A stretch of 64,000 bases of DNA, taken from assembly GCA_963556195.1 (NCBI GenBank), contig OY744519.1, forward strand, positions 109,674,032-109,738,031, written 5' to 3'. The DNA is from Sepiola atlantica (taxonomy: Eukaryota; Mollusca; Cephalopoda; Sepiida; Sepiolidae). Numbering within the stretch: position 1 is the stretch's first letter; each line of letters begins with the position of its first letter. The notes under the pieces were generated by a model. It searched no databases, was not told where the DNA came from, and saw only the letters and a program-made list of their open reading frames with translations. This document shows positions 21,750 to 33,539 of the stretch, in pieces. The translations under genes were made by a program, and so were the position numbers.

Positions 21750-23290
21750 TGTCAACATTAGCAGTGGAATCGACAACTTTCTTAGGCTGGAGCTCTTTAA
21801 ATGTCACTGGTGGTTTGTTGGTGTGCTGTGAATCTAGGTACTTGATGTTGATCCTTCCAACCCTTATTATATCTTCTGAAAGGACCTAAATCCTTGGAAC
21901 TGGTTTTGCTTTAACTTTCCCGGGCGTAAAATATGCTATGATGCCCATACCATGGAATGTGTTGAATCCATCAATACTCCTTACATTATGGTCCACATTA
22001 TCAGCTACGAAATGCACAAATTCAGTTTCAACAGGGGAGAGAGTTTCAGTGCCATGAACAAGAGCAGCACTTCTTTCGAATTTCTAGACTTCCGAGTAAG
22101 ATGAAGAGAAGCCATGCTAATTCAGAGTGTTAATTAAGAACCTTGATCGAAATTTGTCATGCATTTCCACTGCTAAACCAAACTGCAAGGTGCAAGGAGA
22201 ACTCTGGATCTAGCAGCCTGCATTATCGCTTCAACAACTGATGCAAGTTTCAAATCATTGTCTTTACCTGCAAATATCTTCCTGAGAAAAATCAACAATG
22301 TTTTTGGAACATATTCAAGAATCGCATCCTGTTCAAGATCATTCTTAGACGGGTAATATTGTCTGGATACCTTTAATGTCATTCTTGATAAGCTTGGCTG
22401 CCGTCTTTATGATTCTAATGGCCTCTAATTCTGAACTGTCTGTTGAGCGGCTCTGTGCATAGAATTCATGGAGAATACATTTTGCTGTACTTAAGAATGT
22501 AACAACATTATGTTTCCCATTAATTTCAGTCACAATGATTTTGTCTTTGAAATGTTCTAACAATCGAGATTTCATGTATGAGAGACTGTATGGTTCAAAG
22601 CCAGTGTCCTCGAGAATTTCCTCCATTTTTTTAACAAGATCGACAATGGTGAGTTGCTCCGCGTCATTTTGCTGCAAATATTTAGCAACTTCCAGAAATG
22701 CCTGCTTTCTCTCTGAACTCTCTGGTCTACCAAGGTTTTGTTTCTTAGAAGAATCAGCAGAAGAGAATGCCTTAGGAATGTTTTTTATTGGAATCAAAGT
22801 TTGCAAAACATGTTCTGTGATAACGTGCTTCTTCTGAAACAAGGTCAGCTACATAACCTATTCTACCTTTAACAGTGGATGCTCAGCCATAATTTTTTCG
22901 GACTTTCTCACAAACTTTTAAAACTCTGTCCTTAAACTCAATAGTTTCTACATAGGAAACATCAACACCTCTTTTCTTTCTATCAGATTTTGCTCCAGAA
23001 CCACAAAAAATACAATGTTCCTTAAAGTTAAACACACACAAAGAGCAGCTTGCATGGGATAGCATTTCATCAAGGGTGGACCTGTTTTTACAGTCAATTT
23101 CTATGTATTTGGGGTTGATCCAACGCTGTCTGCATTTCTTGTAAAGATGTTGACCAATCTGATGTATGATCTTCTCTCCACTTTGTTCAGAAGCTCTGTT
23201 AATGGAATCGGTGCCCTTCTGGCTGACGATGAATGTTTCTTCATTACTGAACAGTTCATTGTTACAAATAGCACACTTGTCAGCATCCAT
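21750..23290 (-). pseudogene. Broken copy of an uncharacterised zinc-ligand-rich, multi-copy-type protein
   Basis: The minus strand starts at 23290 with MDADKCAICNNELFSNEETF. A CxxC pair at residues 6-9, a second cluster CSLCVFNFKEHCIFC at about residues 82-96 and a basic patch suggest zinc binding. The frame stops at 22883; continuation ADLVSEEARYHRTCF lies in-line, then a frameshift leads to a 165-codon frame (22345-22842) with AFLEVAKYLQQNDAEQLTIV and YSLSYMKSRLLEHFKDKIIV. A further frame covers KNDLEQDAILEYVPKTLLIF. The last conserved block is HFVADNVDHNVRSIDGFNTF plus HGMGIIAYF. I recall this order from uncharacterised, multi-copy proteins in several invertebrates, but cannot name a function. 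It has at least three frame breaks and no introns apparent, so it is a pseudogene or mobile-element passenger. Confidence 0.7.
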
Positions 23291-23689
23291 AATTATCGGT
23301 ACTTCACTTTGGCCAACCTGAAATTAGAATATGACAGAATATTAAGCTCCTGCAGTAATACATCAAAAGAGACCAAAATAAGGTATAAGAAGTTATAATT
23401 ATATTTAACTTTATGAAAACTGTTGGTTTTATTCAATTTCACATTGCTACATTTGGTATTTTTGAAGATGAATTTACAGAAATTGAGTTGAGAGAGGGGA
23501 GGCTAGAATCAGCGACAATCTTTAAAGATGGCGCCTGTTGACCCCTCTCTGCAAGGCTAATTTTGGTAAACTTTTTTTATCTGAAAGAGAGGTTATTCAT
23601 GCCCAATATCCAAGTTAAAAACCTTTGTTAGCAATTTGTTTGAGGTTCAGTCAAAAAATCAGCTAGATTGACTGGACTATAAGCAAATC

Positions 23690-24640
23690 TGATTCGAGGT
23701 TAGCGGGCATTACGAGAGCTAAGTAGTTAGGGCTAGGCCAAGAAAAGTATCCAATGAAGCCGTGAACTCTGATATAGGTGAGCATAAGAAAGTTTCCCAG
23801 TGTGGCTCGGATAGATACATTCGAAAAGTCAAGGAGTTTGGTAATTATTTGGTTGTTTCTCCCCACCTCGATGCAGTTAGAGCAGCTGGTTGCGAAGGCA
23901 GGTGTACGGAGCATGAGGTCTTGGCTGCATTGAAGCAGGTTGGCTACAACAAATCGCCGGGACTTGACGGTCTGCTCTATGAATTGTTTTTGAGGCTGTT
24001 GTGCATGTTTGTGTCTCTTCTGACCTATGTGTTCAACCATTGGTTTGACCAGGGCTCTATCCCAGGTCAAGTCACTAAGGGAGTGATCACATTACTGAAG
24101 AAGCGGGGCAGGCATGGTGGAGAGGAACTAGACGATGACAGGCCATAATTCTGCTGAGCACAGAGTTAAAGATTTGGGTTAAGATCCTATTGAACCGGTT
24201 GCATAGTGCTATCGGAGAGTTGATCGAACCCGAGCAAAACTATGCTGTGAAAGGGGTGATCGATTCAGAACAATTTGCATCTGATTTTTACGATCTTAGT
24301 GGGGATAGAAGATGACACAGAGGCTGCATTGATCAACTTGGATCAGTCCCAAGCTTTTGACAATGTTGACTATCGCTTCTTGGCATCTGTTTTAGAGACT
24401 GCCAGTTTTAAACCGGACTTCTACAAATGGATCTCCTTTCTGTAGATAGGTGTGTGTCAACGAGGTGACGGCTTGTATCGATACTGAGCATCCTCTGCTG
24501 CTAAATGTATCCTACGTAATCAACAATGTCGGCGCGTTATGGGCCAGGGAAAGACAGAATAGTGTTTCTAGTGATCCTGAACGTAGCTTGAATGGTGAAG
24601 TCGACGTCGCGTCTGAGAAGAACCCGAGGGGGTGAATCTT
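23690..24640 (+). pseudogene. Tx1-like LINE reverse transcriptase remnant
   Basis: The frame at 23762-24148 contains DRYIRKVKEFGNYLVVSPHL, then EVLAALKQVGYNKSPGLDGL and ELFLRLLCMFVSLLTYVFNH; the N-K-S-P-G-L-D-G motif is the RT '0/1' region. After frame changes, motif 2-like LKIWVKILLNRLHSAIGELI and motif A INLDQSQAFDNVDYRFLASV follow (about 24160-24400), with the catalytic D in 'LDQSQAFD'. Motif C (xxDD) is not recognisable beyond 24450. The 'S..AFD.VDH.FL...L...GF' pattern is typical of Tx1/L1-type elements. Multiple frameshifts: inactive, 5' and 3' truncated. Confidence 0.85.
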
Positions 24641-25365
24641 CTCTGGTCAGGATATGATTGTGTTCTTTAAGCATCAACTGAAGGTCTAGAAAAAGATTAC
24701 ATTGCTCAGAATTCGAAAAAAGGTGAATAAAAGTTACAATCTTGTGTGTATGAAAAAGGAGTCATGTTCCCTGCTTGAGCATGACGTGCACAGTTTCGGG
24801 CCCAATCGGACCTCAGTCCTTCCGGTAAGTTTAGCATCTTAGCTAGTAGAGTTAATAAGCCCCCCCCCCCCCGGTAATGCCCATTCCCAACTTTCATTTT
24901 TGCCCTCGGCCTCCCCAAAATTGTACTAATCTTGGAAGGACACCATCCACCCTCCCAAACTCTATCCCTATTCCTTTTTTCTCCCTCTTAGATCCGACTC
25001 CCATTTAGAGATAGACCTGCTTGTTTTCGGTTCTGAATAAGCCGGAAAACAGTGGGTGGTCTATTATTTAGAAAGGGTTGGGAGGGTCTTATTAACCCAT
25101 TTTGTGTTTCGTTCTCTCACTCCCCTCTCCCAACGAATTTGTACATAAATATATTTATGAAAATAAAATTTCAAATAAATTAGCATAGCCCCTAGAGTAA
25201 ATGTGGTATTGTGGTGATTGAGATGATTCTAGTTAAGAGTACGATAGACAACTTTATTACTTTAGACCAAGGATGACCAGCGACCTCCATTTTCCCTACA
25301 CTCTTGATGACTCTGTGCCTAATTTGTTTTGAATGTAAATTTTTTATATTTTCTGCAAATAAATA
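24641..25365. other. No recognisable gene; poly(C) run
   Basis: Poly(C) lies at about 24860-24872, followed by a C/T-rich segment. No coding or RNA similarity is recognised. Confidence 0.5.
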
Positions 25366-25398
25366 CTTCAAAGTGTAGTATCTGTTCTGATACTACAC
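25366..25398 (+). pseudogene. U2 snRNA-like fragment 2
   Basis: TTCAAAGTGTAGTATCTGTT, then CTGATACT, matches the branch-site-recognition segment of U2 snRNA (known core AAGTGTAGTATCTGTTCT). It is the second U2-like segment in the window. The 5' stem-loop I part is missing, so it is not a functional snRNA. Confidence 0.6.
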
Positions 25399-25489
25399 AT
25401 CGTCTGTTCTGTTCTGGGTCAGTGAAAGAGAAATCTTTCTAGACTGAGGCAATTTTTACTTTTGTCTAAATCTAAATTCCCCCTTTTTG

Positions 25490-25560
25490 GGGATTGGAAT
25501 TCCGCCACATCAAAAACCGACCTGCCCTCGTGGGGAGGCAAGTAAATAGGGACTCTTATA
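25490..25560 (+). repeat. Dispersed repeat with CTCGTGGGGAGGCAAGTAAA
   Basis: Landmarks CACATCAAAAACCGACCTGC and CTCGTGGGGAGGCAAGTAAA match 21700-21742 (core only) and, more loosely, 63885-63965 (CACATTAAAAACCGA). Probably the tail of a SINE-like unit, but no promoter boxes are seen. Confidence 0.55.
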
Positions 25561-25739
25561 CAGGTAGAGGAATGTTTGTATACTTTCGTTTGTCAGATCT
25601 GTTTATTCATATAGACACTGCTTTTGGGAAAGAACCAGATTTGCAGTGGCGATTTATCAAATTTTACCTGGCGTCGGCTGGGATCCTAATTTACGCAAAC
25701 TGTGCAGAATATAGACGGAAAAAAAAGAAAAATTAAAAA

Positions 25740-26580
25740 ACTCGTTTAATATTGTAATTTGAAATGAACAACTTCAAATTTTGGAGAAACTTTAACTTAA
25801 CTATTTAGATTTCCATTTTCATTAACTGTGAGTCGTTTCTGGCTGGATCATCCTCACAATGGCTCTAAGCGCCTCTATCTAGCAGAACCTTATATTACAG
25901 GTGTTTCTCCACTAACCTGTTTACAGCAACTGTAATTTTACTCTAAATACCTCTATGTCACATTAAATGAATCAAACAGATGTCTACCCTCACATATGAG
26001 GTCAGAGCTTACACTAGCCAAAACGCAATCATACCTAAATAACATTATGCATCTGTCAATATATATCTACACTTAACTTTAAAAGCATAATACTTCAAAG
26101 TAATATGTAATAATCACATGAGTTTTATGTTCTTTTTTTTCTGCATTAGATTTTTCAAAGCTAATACTATGTAATATTTTAGTAAATTAAGCATGTGTAA
26201 GGAAACGATCCTACAGAATAAAAATTATCTTGGTTGTCCCCATATCCTTAACCTACCTTGAAAAAGGTAGAGAGCTGCTGCTATTTGTGAGTAGAAACGA
26301 ATGTTCTTATGTTTTGTATGATGTTACGTTTACGGTTTTTATATGCGAATAAATGTTTAATTGCATTTAGTTTTCGTTTCTTCTATTATTTGGTCTGATG
26401 CTAGTCATGTTTGGGACTTCAACTAAATAAAGAGTTGTGAGGTAAAGTAACCTAATATCCCAACACATGCACAAGACATAGTTAGTTCAAAATATATTTA
26501 CTTTTTAAAACAGAATTTAAAAAAATTATTTTAAATAATGCACAACTAAGATTTTGTCAAAAAAACATTTTTATAGACAT
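25740..26580. other. No recognisable gene
   Basis: AT-rich DNA with no coding or repeat relationship that I can support. Confidence 0.5.
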
Positions 26581-26639
26581 AATTGCCTGAAATTACAGGA
26601 ATACTTATTAATTTCGAAATTCCGTATAGGTTCTCAAGT

Positions 26640-26712
26640 TCGACAAGATGCACCTGAAGAAGGTCAGAGGTTACATCGGCCGAAACGTAAGAATAACATT
26701 TAAGATGCGAAC
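26640..26712 (+). ncRNA. Hammerhead-like motif, family A copy
   Basis: Core CTGAAGA is followed by AGGTCAGAGGTTACATCGGC, then CGAAACGTAAG. Stem II can form GGTC/GGCC (one wobble) with weaker inner pairs. The 3' side has lost the GTTGTG seen in sister copies, so the stem I partner of GCAC is gone. Flanking sequence AAGATGCGAACAGTAGT matches the copies at 33300 and 62960. Part of a dispersed repeat, not a host RNA gene. Confidence 0.4.
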
Positions 26713-27142
26713 AGTAGTCCGAATAATCCAAATAATATATACTTATTAATCATTTTACCATAAAATGCATTTGTCAGACGCATAATTTAAAAATTATATA
26801 CAAAACATTTTCCTCTCACATTTGCTTATTTAGTTTTTCTTGTGAGTTAATTATTTTCTACTGTTTTCTCTGTTCACGTGGTATTTGATAAAGCACGATA
26901 AATATTCATTTCTTCTAAATTTTAATAGATACAAAAATCCACTCTCACACATTTAATTTGATGTAAATAGCAAAACCATTTGACTGCATATGATGACAGA
27001 TCTGCATAACGACGAAATGAAACGAAGCAGCATTCACCCTAGGATAAATTCATAAGCGGTCCCCAATAGCATGTATATCCCAGTCAGAGCAAATTACATT
27101 AGGTCTTGTGGGTCTTGCAGAGAGGTGTCAACATCCTTCTTC

Positions 27143-27262
27143 CACATACAGTGACTGCTATTCCCAAATCGTCACCCATCTGGTACTGATCAGGCTTAAT
27201 GACGTTTAACTTTGGAGATTTAACAAGAACTCGTGTGTAAATGTTGTATTCAGATAACCACC
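27143..27262 (-). pseudogene. 5S rRNA-like sequence, near full length
   Basis: On the minus strand AAGTTAAACGTCATTAAGCC, TGATCAGTACCAGATGGGTG and GATTTGGGAATAGCAGTCAC follow the order of the 5S rRNA middle and 3' half (known core AGTACTNGGATGGGTGACC). Upstream GAATACAACATTTACACACG and GTTCTTGTTAAATCTCC fit the 5' half weakly. The many substitutions, including in the internal promoter, make it a pseudogene or the head of a 5S-derived SINE. The 51711 copy is much better preserved. Confidence 0.65.
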
Positions 27263-29100
27263 AATCATGCTGGTGCAAAATGTTTCCATGTTACACAGCT
27301 AGTACATCTGGTACAATGCCTAATCATTTTTGAGTTCCAAGAATTGCTTCTGAAAACCATCTGGAACATCTGTTGTGAATGGATTCCTGATAAAAGATAA
27401 CTTATCCTCTTGTCACATCCGCATCCGGGAAGTATTACTGAAATTCATCCATCAGATTCTGTAGAAGCTAAAAAATATGCACCTGAATGCCTTTCTTTCC
27501 TCCCATCATGGTATTCACACATGGAAATTAAACCAATTTGCTATTTTCTACTCGTCTTATCCCCAACTATCTAATATTAAAAAAAAAAGATGACTGATGC
27601 CTTTGCAAGAAAACATATTTGAACCTTTCCATTACAGCTGAAGACTCAATTTGTTCAAAGTTGCAAAAATAGCAACGAAGTATGAAAATTCAAATTCTCA
27701 TTATGTAAACGTATTTCTCAAATCCAGGGTTCCCTTTCGACTAGAGAAATATTTTTTATTCTACTCTCAGTTCAAAGATTGTTTCATTTGTCTGTTTTGC
27801 AGCATTGTAAGATTGAAAATTAATAAGGCCACCATTTTCACCCTGACTTCAACAAGACCGCAAACAGGACCCACAAAAATAATGAGCACCTAAGTTTTAA
27901 ATAAAAGTCTTTTAAAGTTTCAGCAGAATATTGAGAGGAAAAATCTTGGCTTAAAATACCCCCCCCCCCTAACTGGCAGAAACAACGTTTTACCCGGAAC
28001 TTAAAAACTCACATACACCGTAAAATCATTTTCTCTCTAATTTCTCTCTTAATAGCACCAAGTACAGCAAAATAATAATTCCAAATGGCAAATTATTCCT
28101 CCTTTTATTGGACTTAAAAAATGACTTATTCAAATAACTCCATTTGCTGCCAGGAATGTTTTCATATCACTGATTGTGCAAAACAAATTATTTCTACAAC
28201 CCGAAACGTCCCACCTTCGCTGTCCCGGATGTTTAAAAAAAAAGATATTATGAGTCATTGTCGTCTCAACTAGCATTTGTGTCCGTTATCACTGGGAAAG
28301 TGTTCGAATTATTTCATTTTCCCCGATAGATGGTGCAAATCACACTCATACTTTTACGAGGCTGTTCATCCCCATGTTCATTACAAGCATATCAACCCAT
28401 TTTGGATTATTTAGTTAATGCTGAATCACTATAGCTATTCTATACGATTTATTGTATACAATTAAATAAACACATATTATATTTTACCCATAGCCGGGAA
28501 AATGTTGGGTTAATACCTTTCCCAACACTATTAATGTGTAATTGAACACAGTAGATCCGATTGGATTTGAACTCGTCATTGCTGATTCTATTCTTTGTAA
28601 CCGTATCCTTAAGGCCAATCACGTATTGCCCCTCAAATTCTGTTATGTACATTCTGCCGACAAGAATGGTTAAAATGATATGGAATTAGAGACAGGAAAA
28701 GAAGAAAATTGGACAAAGAAGTATGAATATTTATTTAAGAGGTGAAATACTCATTTAAAATAACTCTTTTTATACCAAGAAATAAAAGCCGGACTGTGTA
28801 TGCTTTTAAATTTACATTTTAATCTTCTTTTATCTTGAATTTTGCAAGATAATTTCATTTCTTGATTGAGCCAAAATAAATGCACATCTAAACGGTGCAA
28901 TGGTTAATAATGTAGACTTTAGAATCGGTAAACGGAGTTAAAATTCTGTCAGATCTATTAAGATTTACTTACAGAATAATAATTATTGGTAAAGGTATGA
29001 AGTCTAACTTTATCTACAGCTATAAGTAAACTATTTTTTAATGAATTATTTACAATGAATTATTTATAATCAGTGTTAGTGGGAGAAAGGTGCTGTAACA
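27263..29100. other. No recognisable gene; one weak tRNA-like segment
   Basis: Poly(C) lies at about 27959-27968. Around 28887-28965 a segment GGTGCAATGGTTAATAATGT, then GGAGTTAAAATTCTG, resembles a tRNA-type A box and a poor B box, perhaps a decayed SINE. Nothing else is recognised. Confidence 0.4.
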
Positions 29101-29103
29101 TTC

Positions 29104-29510
29104 TGCAAAAGACAAATATATTCCCTGTGTAGCTCACTACAAGAAAAACCATAGTTTTTGTGTAACTCTCATAGAAAGATCATCCATAGCCCCTTTAGCG
29201 CTCCACAATAAATGCTTATATGTGTTCCTCCACATCACCCATGAGTATTCGTCTACATGAAAATCTATAGCATCCTGGTAACTTTCATAGGAAGGTCTGT
29301 AGCTCCTGTAGCTCTTCAGCAGAAATGTTGCTGTGTACCCTTTCTCAAACAAAGCCATAACCCCTGTGCATTCGTCCAGAAGAAAATCTATAGCCCATGT
29401 GTCAGTCTCATAGAAAGAGCCATAGCCCCTCTAGCTCTCCACAAAAATGCCTCTGTGTATCTCTTTACAAGCAAAACCATAACCCCTGTGTAGTAATCCA
29501 CAAGAAAAGT
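29104..29510 (+). repeat. Degenerate ~45-60-bp tandem array
   Basis: Repeated elements are CCATAACCCCTGTGTAG-like, CTCTCCACAA-like and AAGAAAACCATA-like strings, about seven units. A short related block is at 29845-29935 (AAAGCCATAGCTTCTGTGTA). The open frames on both strands are read-throughs of the array. Confidence 0.75.
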
Positions 29511-29639
29511 GTAACAATAGAGACGAAAACTTACCAGCTTCAAAGTTTATCAGATGTTTTGCGTGTCGGACGGCTGTTTTTCAATGAGAAAAAAAAATGT
29601 GTTCATAATTGCAGATTTTTATAGTTGGAACTAATTTGC

Positions 29640-29830
29640 GTGCATCAGGAACTAATTTTCAGGTGTACCGACCAACTGGCTTTAAAAGGGCGGATTAAAA
29701 GCAGACAATGAGCTGAACTTGGGACAGCTGAGAGAAGGTGTTGGTGATTTTGTTAGTGTTGTTACGGTGTTGTATAAGCAGAAGTTCCTTCTGAAGTTTA
29801 GACCGTCATCGTGACCATATAGGAGATTTT
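29640..29830 (-). repeat. Dispersed repeat, pair with 43315-43515
   Basis: In reverse complement: ATGACGGTCTAAACTTCAGA, AGGAACTTCTGC, TTCTCTCAGCTGTCC and TGCACGCAAATTAG match, in order, the plus-strand sequence at 43315-43515. Class unknown. Confidence 0.65.
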
Positions 29831-30417
29831 CATAATCTTCGTTTCTTACAAAAAGCCATAGCTTCTGTGTAACTCTCTACAAGAGAGCCATAGGCTTTGT
29901 GTAGCCACCCACTCCCAAAATATATAGAGCACTTGAGTAGCCCGCACTAATAAAAAATAGGAAAAGGAAAAAAGCCAAAGAAAGACAGAAACAAGGAAAA
30001 AAATCAAAAAATAAAGAAAAATATCAACAAGGTCAATTTGCTAAATTTGTCTGAAAAATATTTTTTTATTTATTCAAATTTATCTCGAATTGAGTGTTTA
30101 CTCAGCATGATTCAAAAAAAAAATTTCACTATTAACTTTGATCTATCATTCAGTCAGAATTAAAACTTAAAAGAAGTTTTTTTTTCTTTTCTTAAAATGC
30201 ATTTTAAAATGCATTAAATTGTTGTTATTTTTAGCCATTTTAAGAGGTGGGCATTTTCCTTTTGTTTGGCTATGTCTCGCTCAGCTTGTCATTGTTGTTC
30301 GTTACCATATGCTTAAATAGGACGGCAAGTTGCAAATCTCAAACTCAACTGAAGATGTACGTCTACTCTGTGTACTCAATCCCCGGCTATCTGGCCTCAC
30401 CACTATTTATAATATAG

Positions 30418-30875
30418 CTAGAAGAATACCAGTCTCAGGAAAGGTAAAATTAATTCCCCAAAAAGAAGAGTTTTGCACCACTTTTATGTCTCTTTACGAA
30501 GATTAAAATCAAGATATAATGATACTAAATCGTATGTCCTGAACCCATATTCCAATTTTGATCAAAAGTCATAACATAATTTTGATTCTAGAAAATGTCT
30601 AAAATTTAAGGGGTCTTCAGAGGAAATTGAAAGTCAGGAATTCTTGCTTATTTAATGTCAAATGACTCTGGATCAACTTTCATGCTAATTTTAATTATTT
30701 TGATTTTCAAATCGGAGGTTATGCCCATATTATGGCTCCCAAAAACTCTTTAAAATACTCCAAATAAACTGAAATTTGGTGAATATTTATTAATTGATGT
30801 CTAACACCTGTTGTTAAAATTTCACATAAATCGTAGGTATCTGAATTTTAACGAAAGAATTCCACCTTCTCTTTC
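30418..30875 (-). mobile_element. Helitron-like element, copy 3 (5' truncated)
   Basis: On the minus strand it ends TACCTTTCCTGAGACTGGTA then TTCTTCTAG. The palindrome TACC...GGTA and terminal CTAG match the family end. Interior landmarks in reverse complement include GCACCACTTTTATGTCTC and GACATCAATTAATAAATATT. The 5' part is missing beyond about 30875. Confidence 0.7.
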
Positions 30876-31095
30876 GACAGGAAACTAGTTTTATTATAAA
30901 ATTTATAAAAAATATATTTTTCTGTTCACTTATATCTGGACGAATCGTTCTACCACGAGAGGGGAAAATATTATATACGCATCTATTTTTTCTCTAGATA
31001 ACTCCCAGAGGTTGTGTTGAAACTCCAAAAAATGAATTGAGAATACATGGAAAACATGCTCCGAAACCCAAAAATATCATTTAAAAATGACTTGA

Positions 31096-31157
31096 AAAAA
31101 TGTTTGTGTAGTTATTTAGTGATAATGCTATCACCAAATAACTACACAAACATTTTT
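31096..31157. repeat. Near-perfect 29-bp-arm hairpin
   Basis: Arms 31096-31124 (AAAAATGTTTGTGTAGTTAT then TTAGTGATA) and 31129-31157 are reverse complements with one mismatch, separated by four bases (ATGC). It is not followed by a U-run terminator and no other copy was noticed in the window. Confidence 0.9.
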
Positions 31158-31699
31158 CATGTTTATTAAAATATTTTCTTCTTATCCTGGGGGGAAAAAT
31201 GTTTAGCTTGAATTATTTGCTGTTAGAATCGTATTGTTATAAATTGAAAGTGAGATATCAATATAAAACCTTGAGAAAGGTCATACACTTCTAGAAAGAT
31301 CTTATTTTAAAAAAAGAAGATCTGTTTAACTAATCGAAATATATAAAGTATAACGAAATCTTCATCTAAGATCATATTTTGAAATTATTTTATTTTATTT
31401 TTTTCATTTTACAAATGATTGACATTAAATGTATGGAAGATCAAAACGGTAAAAATTATTAAATATTCTACTTGAATTATAAACATGGTTTGAAAATATT
31501 GGGCATAAATAGAGCTAAAAAAATTATTATTACTTTTCTTATTGCACTGATTTTAAAAATACTGATTATTTTCCTAACTTTTTAATAAATATTAAATAAA
31601 GAATATCGATATAATGTTGATTAAAAATATATGTTGGGCTTTAGTGGGCATTTTTGTGACAATATGATATGTAGAAGAGATAATAAGGGACTCTTATTA

Positions 31700-32165
31700 T
31701 TACTAACAATAATATGCTCCTTCTTGTCATATATCTTTGCTTGTATATATAAAGAACGAACATATACTACACTGTTGCCACATAGGAGCTGGTAATGCCT
31801 CGGAGGATGGTATCATGACGAACGAACATATACTACACTACCATCCAAAGGAGGAAGTAATGCTTCTGAGGAACAACAAAAAAGATACTGAACTATCCCT
31901 CCCCCCCCAAAAAGGAGGAAGTAATACCTGGGAAGATGATATCATGACAACAGAAAAGATACTACACTACACTACAACCTCCCCACGTCAATTGGGCATT
32001 TAAAGATAGTACACTAATCTGAAATAGTATAGTAAAGTAATAGTATAGTTTCGGTTCCACACAGACAAATACCAAATCTCCATTAGCAATAGAAGTAATA
32101 GTATAGTTTCGGATTCAGACAGACAGATACAAAAATCTTCATTCGTAATAGATATGACGTGTTAA
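31700..32165 (-). repeat. Minisatellite-bearing dispersed element, copy d
   Basis: In reverse complement the element has the usual order: end module GATACCAAATCTCCATTAGC, then units with AAAGGAGGAAGTAATACCTG and AGATACTACACTAC. About four degenerate units. Confidence 0.75.
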
Positions 32166-32247
32166 CAGGTGAAGGCTGTAAACAAATCTATATTTTATAA
32201 ATAATTGATTTTTTGCAGATTTTTTTAATTTAGGAGAGTAAAAAGTG

Positions 32248-32367
32248 GACCTTGGGTTTACTTTCGGCAGCCTTGTACCCCTCACTTCTCTTATTTTGTC
32301 CTTTAGTCCTCATATTCCATGAGCAATGTTTCTGACAAAGGGGGAAGATTTGCTGTTTTCTGGATCG
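32248..32367 (+). repeat. Dispersed repeat copy (partner at 3143-3264)
   Basis: Same landmarks as 3143-3264, including TTTCTGACAAAGGGGGAAGA. Confidence 0.8.
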
Positions 32368-33284
32368 GAATCTATTTATCTAACACTTATTGTTGGCTTG
32401 TTTTTACCTTTAAGTAGTATTCCTTTTAGCTCTTTATATCAAGTGACTTTATGCCTTGTCTGGAACTATTTCCATAAAAAAAATTGAATTAATTCGTTTA
32501 CAATTAATTCTTCAATTAATTCTTCAATAACTGAAGGGTGACAAAAATATTTAATTTCATTTTTAGATTCTTTCGGTATGATTTTGGTATGAAATATCCA
32601 CCGGGAGGGCGGCTTGGATGATGTCACATTTCTGTACTTCTGTACTCATGTTTATTTCGAAATTATGTATGGTCTTGAACATATATAGACCATCCATAAT
32701 ATGTTTTGTTACTCATTTTTTTTAAATCTGAAGCTTCAGAAACATTTAAAGAATGCTCCAATTTTTCTTTGGACCATCCAAAATTTTGCACGGACCACCA
32801 GTGATCCGTGGACCACCGGTTGGCGACTACTGTTATAGAGTGTCTTTGATTTGTCACATAAAGTCAGTGATAGAATTTCGTCTCGACAGACGAGTAAAAC
32901 TGGTTCTGTGTTTCAGACAAAAAGTCTAAAAGAAATATAATTAGTATTGTCAACACATGAAGATTTTTTTGGATAAAACTAGCTAAAAATGGCGAAAATA
33001 TTTTTCCACTTTTGGCTAAATTTTATGGCTAAAAATGTTCTGCCCAATTAAAAAAGAGTAAGATGCAAAGATAAATTATTGATACAAATTCTACATTTTT
33101 AACATGAGTAAAAATAGAATAGTGTCTGACCATAAAATTCTTCAGGCAAAAGTTTCCAATTAATTTTTGTGTCCACATAATAGTAGTAGTTCTCAGGAGT
33201 GTGCTTGTTTTACCTACAAATAAACTTACGTCATTACATATATACTACACTAATTCAGTGAAATGTAATATTCAGTTTTCTAAT

Positions 33285-33500
33285 TTGTATTATTTGTATC
33301 ATTCAGACTACTGTTCTCATCTTGGATGTTATTCACACAACATTTCGGCCGATGTAACCTCCGACCTTCTTCGGGTGCTTCTTGTTGAACACGGAAATCT
33401 TTATGCGGAATTCGGGAATCTGTGCGGGATTTCGAACTGAACCCTTTATTTAATTTATTCAACTGGGATAGAGTGCCCTTATTCCGTCAGCCATGACCAG
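33285..33500 (-). repeat. Family A repeat with hammerhead-like motif
   Basis: On the minus strand: GCAC, core CCGAAGA, stem II GGTCGG / TCGGCC with loop AGGTTACA, then GAAATGTTGTG. Stem II is six pairs (two G-U), and CAC/GTG can close stem I. C3-U4 has changed to CC, which damages the core. The repeat continues through GAATTCGGGAATCTGTGCGG (plus strand) and is colinear with 62932-63155. Confidence 0.6.
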
Positions 33501-33539
33501 GTAGAAGTTTTAACTAATTTCTATTATATTTTTAGTTTT

